Source of the DNA: GCA-002282575 sp964646525
Lineage (GTDB): Bacteria; Pseudomonadota; Gammaproteobacteria; Thiomicrospirales; Thiomicrospiraceae
Assembly: GCA_964646525.1 (NCBI GenBank)
Contig: CAZYER010000046.1
Coordinates: 1-11,729, forward strand
Length of the DNA stretch: 11,729 nt
Direction: 5' to 3'
Under the pieces are notes generated by a model. That model saw nothing but the letters and a program-made list of their open reading frames with translations, was not told the origin of the DNA and did not search any database. This document shows, one piece after another, positions 5,745 through 11,729 of this stretch. The stretch's first letter is position 1. Every line of letters starts with the position of its first letter. The position numbers and the translations under genes are program-made.

Positions 5745-8000
5745 ATGACCACTCTCACCGCAACCAAGCGTAACGGCCGTCGTGAACCCATTAACCTCGA
5801 CAAAATTCACCGCGTTATTACTTGGGCAGCAGAGGGGCTTGAAGATGTTTCCGTGTCTCAGGTGGAGCTTAAAGCACACATTCAGTTTTACGATGGCATT
5901 AAAACCAGTGACATCCACGAGCTGATTATCAAATCAGCCGCCGACCTCATTAGTGCCGAAACACCCGACTATCAACATTTAGCTGCACGCCTAGCGATTT
6001 TTCACCTGCGCAAACGCGCTTATCAACGTTTCACGCCACCGTGCCTGTTCGAGCATGTCAATAAAATGGTGCGCATGGGCAAATATGATCCAGCACTGTT
6101 AACCGATTACAGCAAACAAGAGTTAGAAACGCTCGACACCTATATTGACCATTGGCGTGACCTCAACTTTGCCTATGCCGCTGTTAAGCAATGGGAAGGC
6201 AAGTATTTGGTACAAAACCGTGTCAGTGGTGAAATTTACGAAAGCCCACAATTTGCTTATATGCTCATTGGTGCCTGCCTGTTTGCCCGCTATCCGAAAG
6301 AAACCCGTTTAGATTACGTTCGCCGCTTTTATGACGCCTGTTCGCTATTCAAGCTCAGCTTGCCCACACCCATTATGTCGGGTGTGCGCACACCTACGCG
6401 CCAGTTCAGCTCTTGTGTACTCATTGAGTCTGACGACTCACTTGACTCGATTAATGCTACCGCCAGTGCCATTGTTAAATATGTTTCACAGCGTGCTGGT
6501 ATTGGCGTCAATATTGGGCGTATCCGCGCGCTCGGTAGTAACATTCGTGGCGGCGAAGCCTTCCACACGGGTCTTATCCCCTTTATCAAGTATTTTCAAA
6601 CCGCTGTTAAGTCTTGCTCACAAGGTGGCGTGCGTGGTGGTGCTGCCACCCTCTTCTATCCTTTATGGCATTTAGAAGTCGAAAACCTACTGGTACTGAA
6701 AAACAATCGTGGTGTAGAAGAAAATCGTGCACGTCATCTCGATTATGGCGTGCAGTTGAATAAACTGATGTACCAACGCTTACTTGAAGGCGGCAATATT
6801 ACGCTATTCAGCCCAACCGATGTACCAGGGCTTTACGATGCATTCTTTGCCGATCAAGCAGAATTTGAACGCCTGTATCAAGGTTATGAACAAGACGAGT
6901 CGATTCGCAAGAAAAGCATCAAGGCTATCGAGTTATTCGGCACCCTAATGCAAGAACGCGCACAAACAGGACGTATCTACATTCAAAACGTCGACCACAG
7001 CAACACCCATAGCGCCTTTGATCCCGCTGTTGCACCCGTACATCAGTCGAACTTGTGTATGGAAATTACCTTACCAACCAAACCGCTGAATAACGTCGAT
7101 GATCCCAATGGTGAAATTGCACTCTGTACACTCGCCGCCTTTAACCTAGGTGCATTTGATTCACTCGATGAATTGGAAGAACTGGCCGACATTCAAGTTC
7201 GCGCTTTGGATGCGCTACTGGACTATCAAGACTACCCAGTGAATGCTGCCTTACATGGCAAAAAACGTCGCACACTGGGTATTGGTGTCACCAACTTTGC
7301 TTATTATTTAGCGAAAAATGGCGTCTACTACTCGAATGGCAGTGCCAATCGTTTAACCCACCGCTTATTTGAAGCCTTCCAGTATTACCTGTTAAAAGCC
7401 TCAAATAACCTAGCAAAAGAACAAGGCGCTTGCGAGTGGTTTAACGAAACCAAGTACGCGAAAGGCATTCTGCCGATCGACACCTACAAAAAAGAAGTTG
7501 ATGGCATTTGCCCAGAACCCTTGCATTACGACTGGGAAGGCTTGCGCGCTGACATTCTTAAATATGGCTTACGCAATTCTACCTTGTCTGCATTGATGCC
7601 TTGTGAAACCAGCTCGCAAATTACCAATTCAACCAATGGTATTGAACCACCACGTGGACTCATTTCGGTTAAAGCCAGCAAAGACGGCATTCTGAAACAA
7701 GTCGTGCCTGGCTTCAAACATTATGGCAGTAACTATGAATTGTTGTGGAATATCCCCAACAACACTGGCTACATCGAACTGATTGGTATTATGCAGAAGT
7801 TCGTCGACCAAGCCATTTCAGCCAACACCAATTACGACCCTACTCGCTTTGAGGGTGACAAAGTACCAATGAAAGCCTTATTACAAGACTTACTCTACGC
7901 TTACAAGATGGGCGTCAAAACCTTGTATTACCATAACACGCGTGACGGTGCTGGCACCAATGACGATGATGGATGCGCGAGCGGGGCTTGCAAACTCTAA
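5745..8000 (+). CDS. nrdA: Class Ia ribonucleoside-diphosphate reductase, alpha subunit
   Basis: Catalytic subunit that reduces ribonucleoside diphosphates to deoxyribonucleoside diphosphates together with NrdB, in the cytoplasm. 751 residues against 761 in E. coli, and collinear with it. An ATP-cone (about 5-95, TKRNG and INLDKI) gives overall activity control by ATP/dATP. The ten-stranded barrel carries all catalytic residues: C224 (FSSCVL) and C461 (ALCTLAAF) as the redox pair, thiyl-radical C438 with N436 and E440 (SNLCME), the radical-transfer pair Y728-Y729 (TLYYHNT), and the C-terminal shuttle cysteines C744 and C749 (DGCASGACKL). The tail just before the shuttle cysteines is about eight residues shorter than in E. 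coli. The start ATG has AAGGA seven bases ahead. An extended -10 promoter and a NrdR box pair precede it. Unusually, nrdB is not the next gene: two envelope genes intervene. Confidence 0.98.
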   Translation: MTTLTATKRNGRREPINLDKIHRVITWAAEGLEDVSVSQVELKAHIQFYDGIKTSDIHELIIKSAADLISAETPDYQHLAARLAIFHLRKRAYQRFTPPCLFEHVNKMVRMGKYDPALLTDYSKQELETLDTYIDHWRDLNFAYAAVKQWEGKYLVQNRVSGEIYESPQFAYMLIGACLFARYPKETRLDYVRRFYDACSLFKLSLPTPIMSGVRTPTRQFSSCVLIESDDSLDSINATASAIVKYVSQRAGIGVNIGRIRALGSNIRGGEAFHTGLIPFIKYFQTAVKSCSQGGVRGGAATLFYPLWHLEVENLLVLKNNRGVEENRARHLDYGVQLNKLMYQRLLEGGNITLFSPTDVPGLYDAFFADQAEFERLYQGYEQDESIRKKSIKAIELFGTLMQERAQTGRIYIQNVDHSNTHSAFDPAVAPVHQSNLCMEITLPTKPLNNVDDPNGEIALCTLAAFNLGAFDSLDELEELADIQVRALDALLDYQDYPVNAALHGKKRRTLGIGVTNFAYYLAKNGVYYSNGSANRLTHRLFEAFQYYLLKASNNLAKEQGACEWFNETKYAKGILPIDTYKKEVDGICPEPLHYDWEGLRADILKYGLRNSTLSALMPCETSSQITNSTNGIEPPRGLISVKASKDGILKQVVPGFKHYGSNYELLWNIPNNTGYIELIGIMQKFVDQAISANTNYDPTRFEGDKVPMKALLQDLLYAYKMGVKTLYYHNTRDGAGTNDDDGCASGACKL

Positions 8001-8001
8001 A

Positions 8002-8023
8002 TATGGTCATTTCACGGGCCATA
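8002..8023 (+). other. Small hairpin after nrdA
   Basis: TATGGTC (8002-8008) can pair with GGCCATA (8017-8023) through one G-U pair, leaving an 8-base loop. It begins two bases after the nrdA stop but has no following U run, so it is not a standard intrinsic terminator. It might protect the 3' end of the transcript. Confidence 0.3.
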
Positions 8024-8047
8024 GCAGCACTTAACGTCAAAAAAGCA

Positions 8048-8053
8048 TATAAT
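8048..8053 (+). promoter_or_regulatory. Candidate -10 box ahead of the envelope gene pair
   Basis: A perfect TATAAT lies 25 bases before the ATG at 8079, which would place a transcript start near 8060. No convincing -35 is seen at 16-18 bases upstream (CAGCAC at 17; TTAACG is too close). It may allow the pair to be transcribed separately from nrdA. Confidence 0.4.
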
Positions 8054-8078
8054 AACGGGTATTTTCTTAGAGCTGTGT

Positions 8079-9242
8079 ATGGCATCCATTTTTAAGCAAC
8101 TCAATCCGCTAAAACCTTCGAATCAGAAGTCCGAAGCTGCTGAGGTGTCGCTGCGCGTTCAATCTCGGCTACATCGGGTCGGGCAAATGTTGGTTGCCAA
8201 GCGCGCCTCTGTCTCATCAGTCATTCTACTGCTGCTGGCTGCCTGGCTGTGGCTGAGTTACGAACCCACGCCAGAATCCAATCCATCCGTTCAATACGCT
8301 TTGCCCTTACCCTCAAAAGAGCAATCGACACTGGCCGTTGCGAGTCCGCTAACGGCAACCTCTGTTGAAAAAACACCCGAACACAACAAACCTAAGCCCG
8401 CTCAGCCGAGTAGAGATAATCACCAATTAAGCAATGCCAACCAAAAAGCGATCGAGTTGGCTTTGGCAGGGCAGGCTTCACAAGCCACCTCAACCTTAGA
8501 ACAAGCCTTGCTCAATGACCCACAAGCAGGTGTGGTGTTCGACAATTTGCGTCGTTTATATGCAGGCTTTGCCAGCCAGTCTTATCAATTAGCCATCGAA
8601 CCCAATAAACCCAAACCCGTTACCGTCGAGCTGACCAGTGCAGATCAACCGATTGCAGTGCAATTAGCTGCCGCTCAACCCATCATACCCAATAAACCAT
8701 CGTCAACATTCGAGACAACACAAGCAACCGAAACAAGCCGCCCACCTTTAGTCAGTCAAGCGCCTCAATTACCCAGCATCACTGAGACCCCGAAAGAACC
8801 TGCTGCAACCATGGAAGCTAAACCGATAACCATAGCAACTCCAGTACCAGCACAGAAAGTCACAGAACCCACACCAGCACAAAAAGAAGCAACCCAGCGT
8901 AAAGCGCAGCAACAAGCCATTCATCAAGCCTTAAAACACTGGAGTGACGCTTGGTCAAAACAAGATGTGAAAGGCTATTTTGCCAGCTATGCGCCCAATT
9001 ACACACCCAAAAATAGCACACGTAAAGCTTGGATGGACTATCGCCAAGAGCGTATTCTTGCGCCCAAACGCATTAAGGTCGAGTTGAGCGACGTCAAAAT
9101 TGTGTTGCTTAAAGCCAATCTAGCCAAAGTCAGTTTTAGCCAAAACTACACCTCAGACACCTTAAGTTCACGTAATCAAAAAACACTTGAACTTGAATTG
9201 ATCAATAACGCATGGCTCATTACTTCCGAATCGGGGCGTTAA
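8079..9242 (+). CDS. Membrane-anchored periplasmic protein with C-terminal NTF2-like domain
   Basis: Uncharacterised protein of 387 residues; no named family covers its whole length that I recognise. A cytoplasmic N-terminus of about 44 residues ends in basic KR and is followed by one membrane helix (45-60, VSSVILLLLAAWLWLS), so the rest should be periplasmic. Residues 120-172 form a helical repeat resembling a TPR pair (QKAIELALAGQASQA, then LNDPQAGVVFDNLRRLYAGF). A long Pro/Thr/Ala-rich linker (about 175-275) includes the near-repeats TPVPAQK and PTPAQK. The last 110 residues (about 278-387, HQALKHWSDAWSKQD onward) look like an NTF2/SnoaL-fold domain, matching in layout the C-terminus of the next protein. 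No catalytic motif is visible. It overlaps the YkuD enzyme gene by 31 bases, so the two are probably coupled. I infer a scaffold or regulator that presents or recognises peptidoglycan beside that enzyme. Confidence 0.85.
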   Translation: MASIFKQLNPLKPSNQKSEAAEVSLRVQSRLHRVGQMLVAKRASVSSVILLLLAAWLWLSYEPTPESNPSVQYALPLPSKEQSTLAVASPLTATSVEKTPEHNKPKPAQPSRDNHQLSNANQKAIELALAGQASQATSTLEQALLNDPQAGVVFDNLRRLYAGFASQSYQLAIEPNKPKPVTVELTSADQPIAVQLAAAQPIIPNKPSSTFETTQATETSRPPLVSQAPQLPSITETPKEPAATMEAKPITIATPVPAQKVTEPTPAQKEATQRKAQQQAIHQALKHWSDAWSKQDVKGYFASYAPNYTPKNSTRKAWMDYRQERILAPKRIKVELSDVKIVLLKANLAKVSFSQNYTSDTLSSRNQKTLELELINNAWLITSESGR

Positions 9243-10420
9243 GTGCGCTCATGCTTTGCCTCAGCAGTGCCAAATTGGCCTCTGCGGCAAATGCTACCAG
9301 TCAAGAGGCCGAGCAAATGCTCGCCAAAGCCGTCACGCAAATTCAAGCACAGCAATTGACGCAAGCCCTAACAACACTGGATCAACTGGTTCAGCGCTAC
9401 CCGCACTTTCAATTAGCACAAATGATGCGTGCCGATCTGTTATTGGCACAAACCAATGCCCTAACTCAAATCGGTGGTCAGCTGGATGCGCAGAAAGCTC
9501 AAGCACTGCAATCAGAAGCACGCGCTCGCTTAAACGCCAGCAAACAACTCGCTCAGCACCAGCAACCCGCTTATCTACTCGGCACACCACCTGCTTGGCT
9601 CAAGCATATCATCAGCATTGACTTAACGGCGTCACGAGCCTATTTATTCGATATTCACCAACAACAATTACGTTTTGCTGCCAGTTTCTACATAACCCAA
9701 GGGAGCAAAGGCGCAGGCAAAGAAAAAGAAGGCGACAAGCGCACACCCGTCGGTATCTACCGCATGACCCCTCCGATTGCTGCACAAAAGCTTTCTGGCT
9801 TCTATGGTGCTGGAGCCTTGCCACTGGACTATCCGAATAGCTGGGATAAACGCAATAAACGTACTGGTCATGGTATTTGGTTGCATGGTACCCCCTTAGA
9901 GCAATATAGTCGCCCGCCACTGGCATCCGATGGCTGCGTTGTCTTCAGTAACGACGATATGAGCTACTTGCTCAAGCAATTGGATTGGCAGGCAACACGG
10001 GTGATTACCGATCGATCATTACAGTTGAGCACAAACGAAGTTCAGCGTCAGCTAAACGAAAAAGACGCTCTTAGCAACCAGCTTCAGCAACGCATCGAGG
10101 CTTGGCGCATTAGTTGGGAAAAACAACAGCTTTCTTCCTATCTGAATTTTTATGCTACCGATTTCAGCAGCCAAAAGGGTGAAAACAAGGCACAATGGTC
10201 AACCCGTAAACAGCAATCATTTGCCTTAAATCAAACGCACCAAATTCAAGTCGAGCAACTCCTCTTACTCGCCTACCCCTCGCAAGATCAACTGGTGATT
10301 GCTGAGTTTAATCAGCGTTATCAGCGCGGCAGCAAAATCGATATTGAACGTAAGCGCCTTTGGTGGCAACAACAGCAAGGCGAATGGCTGATCATTCACG
10401 AGGAAGTCCTGTCGAACTAA
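9212..10420 (+). CDS. Exported YkuD-fold L,D-carboxypeptidase/transpeptidase, Csd6/Pgp2-like
   Basis: 402 residues. A signal peptide (1-26; R6, hydrophobic 8-19, cleavage after ASA) sends it to the periplasm. Residues 28-115 are helical and TPR-like. The YkuD catalytic domain spans about 131-270 (KHIISIDLTASRAYLF, then GDKRTPVGIYRM). The active site is H225 (WLHGTP) and C242 in SDGCVVFSNDD. The domain order YkuD then NTF2-like (about 288-400, WRISWEKQQ to GEWLIIHEE) is that of Helicobacter Csd6 and Campylobacter Pgp2, which trim peptidoglycan tetrapeptides to tripeptides and control cell shape. The usual Arg of SHGCIRL in L,D-transpeptidases is replaced by Val (V244), favouring a trimming rather than cross-linking role, though this is inference. 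The start at 9212 is chosen because it supplies the signal-peptide n-region; the ATG at 9251 would truncate it. It overlaps the preceding gene by 31 bases and shares its C-terminal domain type. Confidence 0.88.
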   Translation: MAHYFRIGALSALMLCLSSAKLASAANATSQEAEQMLAKAVTQIQAQQLTQALTTLDQLVQRYPHFQLAQMMRADLLLAQTNALTQIGGQLDAQKAQALQSEARARLNASKQLAQHQQPAYLLGTPPAWLKHIISIDLTASRAYLFDIHQQQLRFAASFYITQGSKGAGKEKEGDKRTPVGIYRMTPPIAAQKLSGFYGAGALPLDYPNSWDKRNKRTGHGIWLHGTPLEQYSRPPLASDGCVVFSNDDMSYLLKQLDWQATRVITDRSLQLSTNEVQRQLNEKDALSNQLQQRIEAWRISWEKQQLSSYLNFYATDFSSQKGENKAQWSTRKQQSFALNQTHQIQVEQLLLLAYPSQDQLVIAEFNQRYQRGSKIDIERKRLWWQQQQGEWLIIHEEVLSN

Positions 10421-10447
10421 TGTGGCAAAATTTTTCATTCACGAAGA

Positions 10448-10475
10448 TTGTCAGACATGGCGAACATGTTAAAAT
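10448..10475 (+). promoter_or_regulatory. nrdB promoter
   Basis: TTGTCA (10448-10453, five of six to consensus), a 16-base spacer ending in TGT, and TAAAAT (10470-10475, five of six, with extended TG at 10467). This is the best-formed promoter in the window. It lies 38 bases ahead of the nrdB ATG, so nrdB can be expressed independently of nrdA. Confidence 0.65.
10455..10469 (+). repeat. Short palindrome in the nrdB promoter spacer
   Basis: ACATG-GCGAA-CATGT forms a 5-base inverted repeat with a 5-base centre, lying between the -35 and -10 elements. The position suits an operator, but no regulator is recognised from the sequence and arms this short can occur by chance. Confidence 0.35.
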
Positions 10476-10512
10476 CAATCGTTATCATTTAACCTAAACG
10501 GAAACCTCTTTC

Positions 10513-11646
10513 ATGCGTTACGAAACCTTCAACCGTCATCAATTCGATGCGACTAAACAATGTATGTTTCTCGGCGAACCGGTGAATGTGGCGCGTTATG
10601 ATGTGCAACGCTATCCTTTCTTTGAAAAACTGATCGAAAAACAATTGTCTTTCTTCTGGCGCCCTGAAGAAATTGATCTTTCCAAAGATCGCATCGATTT
10701 CAATCAATTACCCGCACATGAGCAACACATTTTTGTCTCAAACCTAAAGTATCAAACCCTACTCGATTCAGTGCAAGGTCGTAGCCCTAATGTGGCACTG
10801 TTACCTGTCGTTTCCATACCTGAGTTAGAAACCTGGATTGAAACTTGGGCTTTCTCAGAAACCATTCACTCGCGCTCTTATACGCACATTATCCGCAATA
10901 TTTTTAATGATCCTGCGGAAGTGTTTGACGACATTGTTACCAATGAAGAAATTACCAAGCGCGCCATCAGTGTCACCGAGCACTATGATGACTTTATCGA
11001 ATACAGCATGTACTTTAATCTGCTCGGTGAAGGCACCCATACCGTCAATGGCAAAACCATCACCGTCAATATGCGCGAATTAAAGAAAAAACTTTACCTG
11101 ACCTTAACAGCCGTGAATGTGCTAGAAGCCATTCGTTTCTATGTATCTTTTGCCTGTTCTTTTGCCTTTGGCGAACGCGCGCTGATGGAAGGCAATGCCA
11201 AAATCATTAAACTGATTGCTCGTGATGAAGCACTGCATTTATCGGGCACGCAACAAATGCTCACCCTCATGCGCGACAATAAAGATGATAGCGAAATGGC
11301 CGAGATTGCTAAAGAATGCGAGCCCTTATTGGTGGATATTTTCCGTCAAGCAGCGCAACAAGAAAAAGAGTGGGCGGACTACTTATTTGCCGGCGGTAGT
11401 ATGATTGGTTTGAATGCTGAAATTCTCAAAGACTATGTCGAGTACATCACCAATGTGCGTTTACGTGCCTTAGGTTATGACAAGATTTTTGACCGTGGCA
11501 ACGCTAACCCATTGCCTTGGATGAACGCTTGGTTAAGTAACGATAATGTTCAGGTAGCGCCACAGGAAGTGGAAGTGACTTCTTATTTAACAGGTGCAGT
11601 AGAGACGAGAATTGATGCAGACGATTTGAAAGGCTTTTCACTATAA
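10513..11646 (+). CDS. nrdB: Class Ia ribonucleoside-diphosphate reductase, beta subunit
   Basis: Holds the diferric-tyrosyl radical that starts catalysis in NrdA. 377 residues against 376 in E. coli and nearly collinear. Counting the initial Met, the iron ligands are D85, E116, H119, E205, E239 and H242, and the radical tyrosine is Y123 (HSRSYTH); all are intact, so this is a subclass Ia-type radical enzyme rather than a metal-only variant. The C-terminal radical-transfer tyrosine is Y358 in VTSYLTG, and the acidic tail DADDLKGFSL is the NrdA-binding peptide. The start ATG has only a weak Shine-Dalgarno (GGAAA). A promoter of good quality lies just upstream, but no NrdR box was found there. 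It is separated from nrdA by the two envelope genes. The ferredoxin gene yfaE, which follows nrdB in E. coli, is not seen in the remaining 83 bases. Confidence 0.98.
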   Translation: MRYETFNRHQFDATKQCMFLGEPVNVARYDVQRYPFFEKLIEKQLSFFWRPEEIDLSKDRIDFNQLPAHEQHIFVSNLKYQTLLDSVQGRSPNVALLPVVSIPELETWIETWAFSETIHSRSYTHIIRNIFNDPAEVFDDIVTNEEITKRAISVTEHYDDFIEYSMYFNLLGEGTHTVNGKTITVNMRELKKKLYLTLTAVNVLEAIRFYVSFACSFAFGERALMEGNAKIIKLIARDEALHLSGTQQMLTLMRDNKDDSEMAEIAKECEPLLVDIFRQAAQQEKEWADYLFAGGSMIGLNAEILKDYVEYITNVRLRALGYDKIFDRGNANPLPWMNAWLSNDNVQVAPQEVEVTSYLTGAVETRIDADDLKGFSL

Positions 11647-11656
11647 TTTACTAAAA

Positions 11657-11715
11657 TGAGCTGTAGTCTTCACTCGTTAGTGTAACCTTCTTTCTGTAAT
11701 TTCACTGGCAGCTCA
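11657..11715. repeat. TGAGCTG / CAGCTCA inverted repeat after nrdB
   Basis: TGAGCTG (11657-11663) and CAGCTCA (11709-11715) are perfect 7-base inverted arms 45 bases apart. Between them a small hairpin, CACT-CGTT-AGTG (11671-11682), is followed by a pyrimidine-rich stretch. This could act as a weak bidirectional terminator between convergent genes, but no canonical stem plus U run is present. Confidence 0.3.
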
Positions 11716-11729
11716 CCCCTTGAAACTGC
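11670..11729 (-). CDS. Possible 3' end of a convergent gene, cut by window edge
   Basis: On the minus strand one frame is open from the window edge to a TGA at 11672-11670, reading AVSRGELPVKLQKEGYTNE. The other two minus frames have stops within about 30 bases. The peptide looks like an ordinary charged C-terminus, and its stop lies 24 bases from the nrdB stop, a usual convergent layout. Nineteen codons are too few to identify a family or to exclude chance. Confidence 0.3.
   Translation of the reverse strand, partial: AVSRGELPVKLQKEGYTNE
11706..11729 (+). mobile_element. Possible outer end of an IS3-like insertion sequence
   Basis: The last 24 bases start with TG and read GCAGCTCACCCCTTGAAACT in their interior, which resembles terminal inverted repeats of IS3/IS150-group elements (TG, then CTG-like, CCCC, then a TTGGAC-like segment). 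No transposase is in view. This reading competes with the partial-gene call on the opposite strand. Confidence 0.18.

Noticed and set aside
8002..8023. Rho-independent terminator after nrdA
   Set aside because: A short stem can form but no U tract follows it.
9248..9259. Lipobox (LMLC) in the YkuD enzyme signal peptide
   Set aside because: The residue before Cys is Leu, not Gly/Ala/Ser, and a standard ASA cleavage site follows, so a type I signal peptide fits better.
10481..10488. GTTATCAT shared between the nrdB leader and the nrdA promoter region (5617-5624)
   Set aside because: An 8-mer in AT-rich DNA at different positions relative to each promoter is easily a chance match.
10421..10512. 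NrdR box upstream of nrdB
   Set aside because: Nothing in this stretch resembles the ACACWATATATWGTGT consensus on either strand.
1..11729. tRNA, rRNA, CRISPR array or phage genes
   Set aside because: No cloverleaf, rRNA core sequence, regularly spaced repeat or phage protein was seen.

Overview
The window looks like chromosomal DNA of a gammaproteobacterium. NrdA and NrdB are close to the Escherichia coli proteins over their whole length, DusB is of the gammaproteobacterial type, and a NrdR-box pair lies upstream of nrdA. Base composition is slightly below 50% GC by eye and even throughout, and coding density is high. The genus cannot be named from the sequence alone.

Layout. Positions 1-5471 hold a tightly packed minus-strand block, read right to left: a polytopic polysaccharide flippase, a family 2 glycosyltransferase, two GT4-type glycosyltransferases (PglH-like and PglA-like), and dusB, which runs off the left edge. 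Junctions are 1-, 4- and about 8-base overlaps and then a 4-base gap, so this is almost certainly one operon. It builds and exports a lipid-linked surface glycan, with a tRNA-modification gene at its tail. A 273-base divergent control region (5472-5744) holds A/T homopolymer tracts, an extended -10 promoter and a NrdR operator pair for nrdA.

Positions 5745-11646 are on the plus strand: nrdA (class Ia ribonucleotide reductase alpha), two overlapping cell-envelope genes, then nrdB (beta subunit). The first envelope gene encodes a membrane-anchored protein with a periplasmic NTF2-like domain. The second encodes an exported YkuD-fold enzyme with the same C-terminal domain, resembling the Csd6/Pgp2 L,D-carboxypeptidases that set cell shape. 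The two reductase genes are therefore separated by about 2.5 kb of peptidoglycan-remodelling genes. nrdB appears to have its own good promoter, while the only NrdR boxes found are at nrdA.

The last 83 bases contain no complete gene. They may hold the 3' end of a convergent minus-strand gene or the outer end of an IS3-like element.

The most interesting points are the paired NTF2-domain proteins inserted between nrdA and nrdB, the non-canonical SDGC active-site motif of the YkuD enzyme, the NrdR pair at exactly 31-base spacing, and the T9 tract in the nrdA promoter spacer. I did not find a wholly unknown multi-gene system. The envelope gene pair is the nearest candidate.
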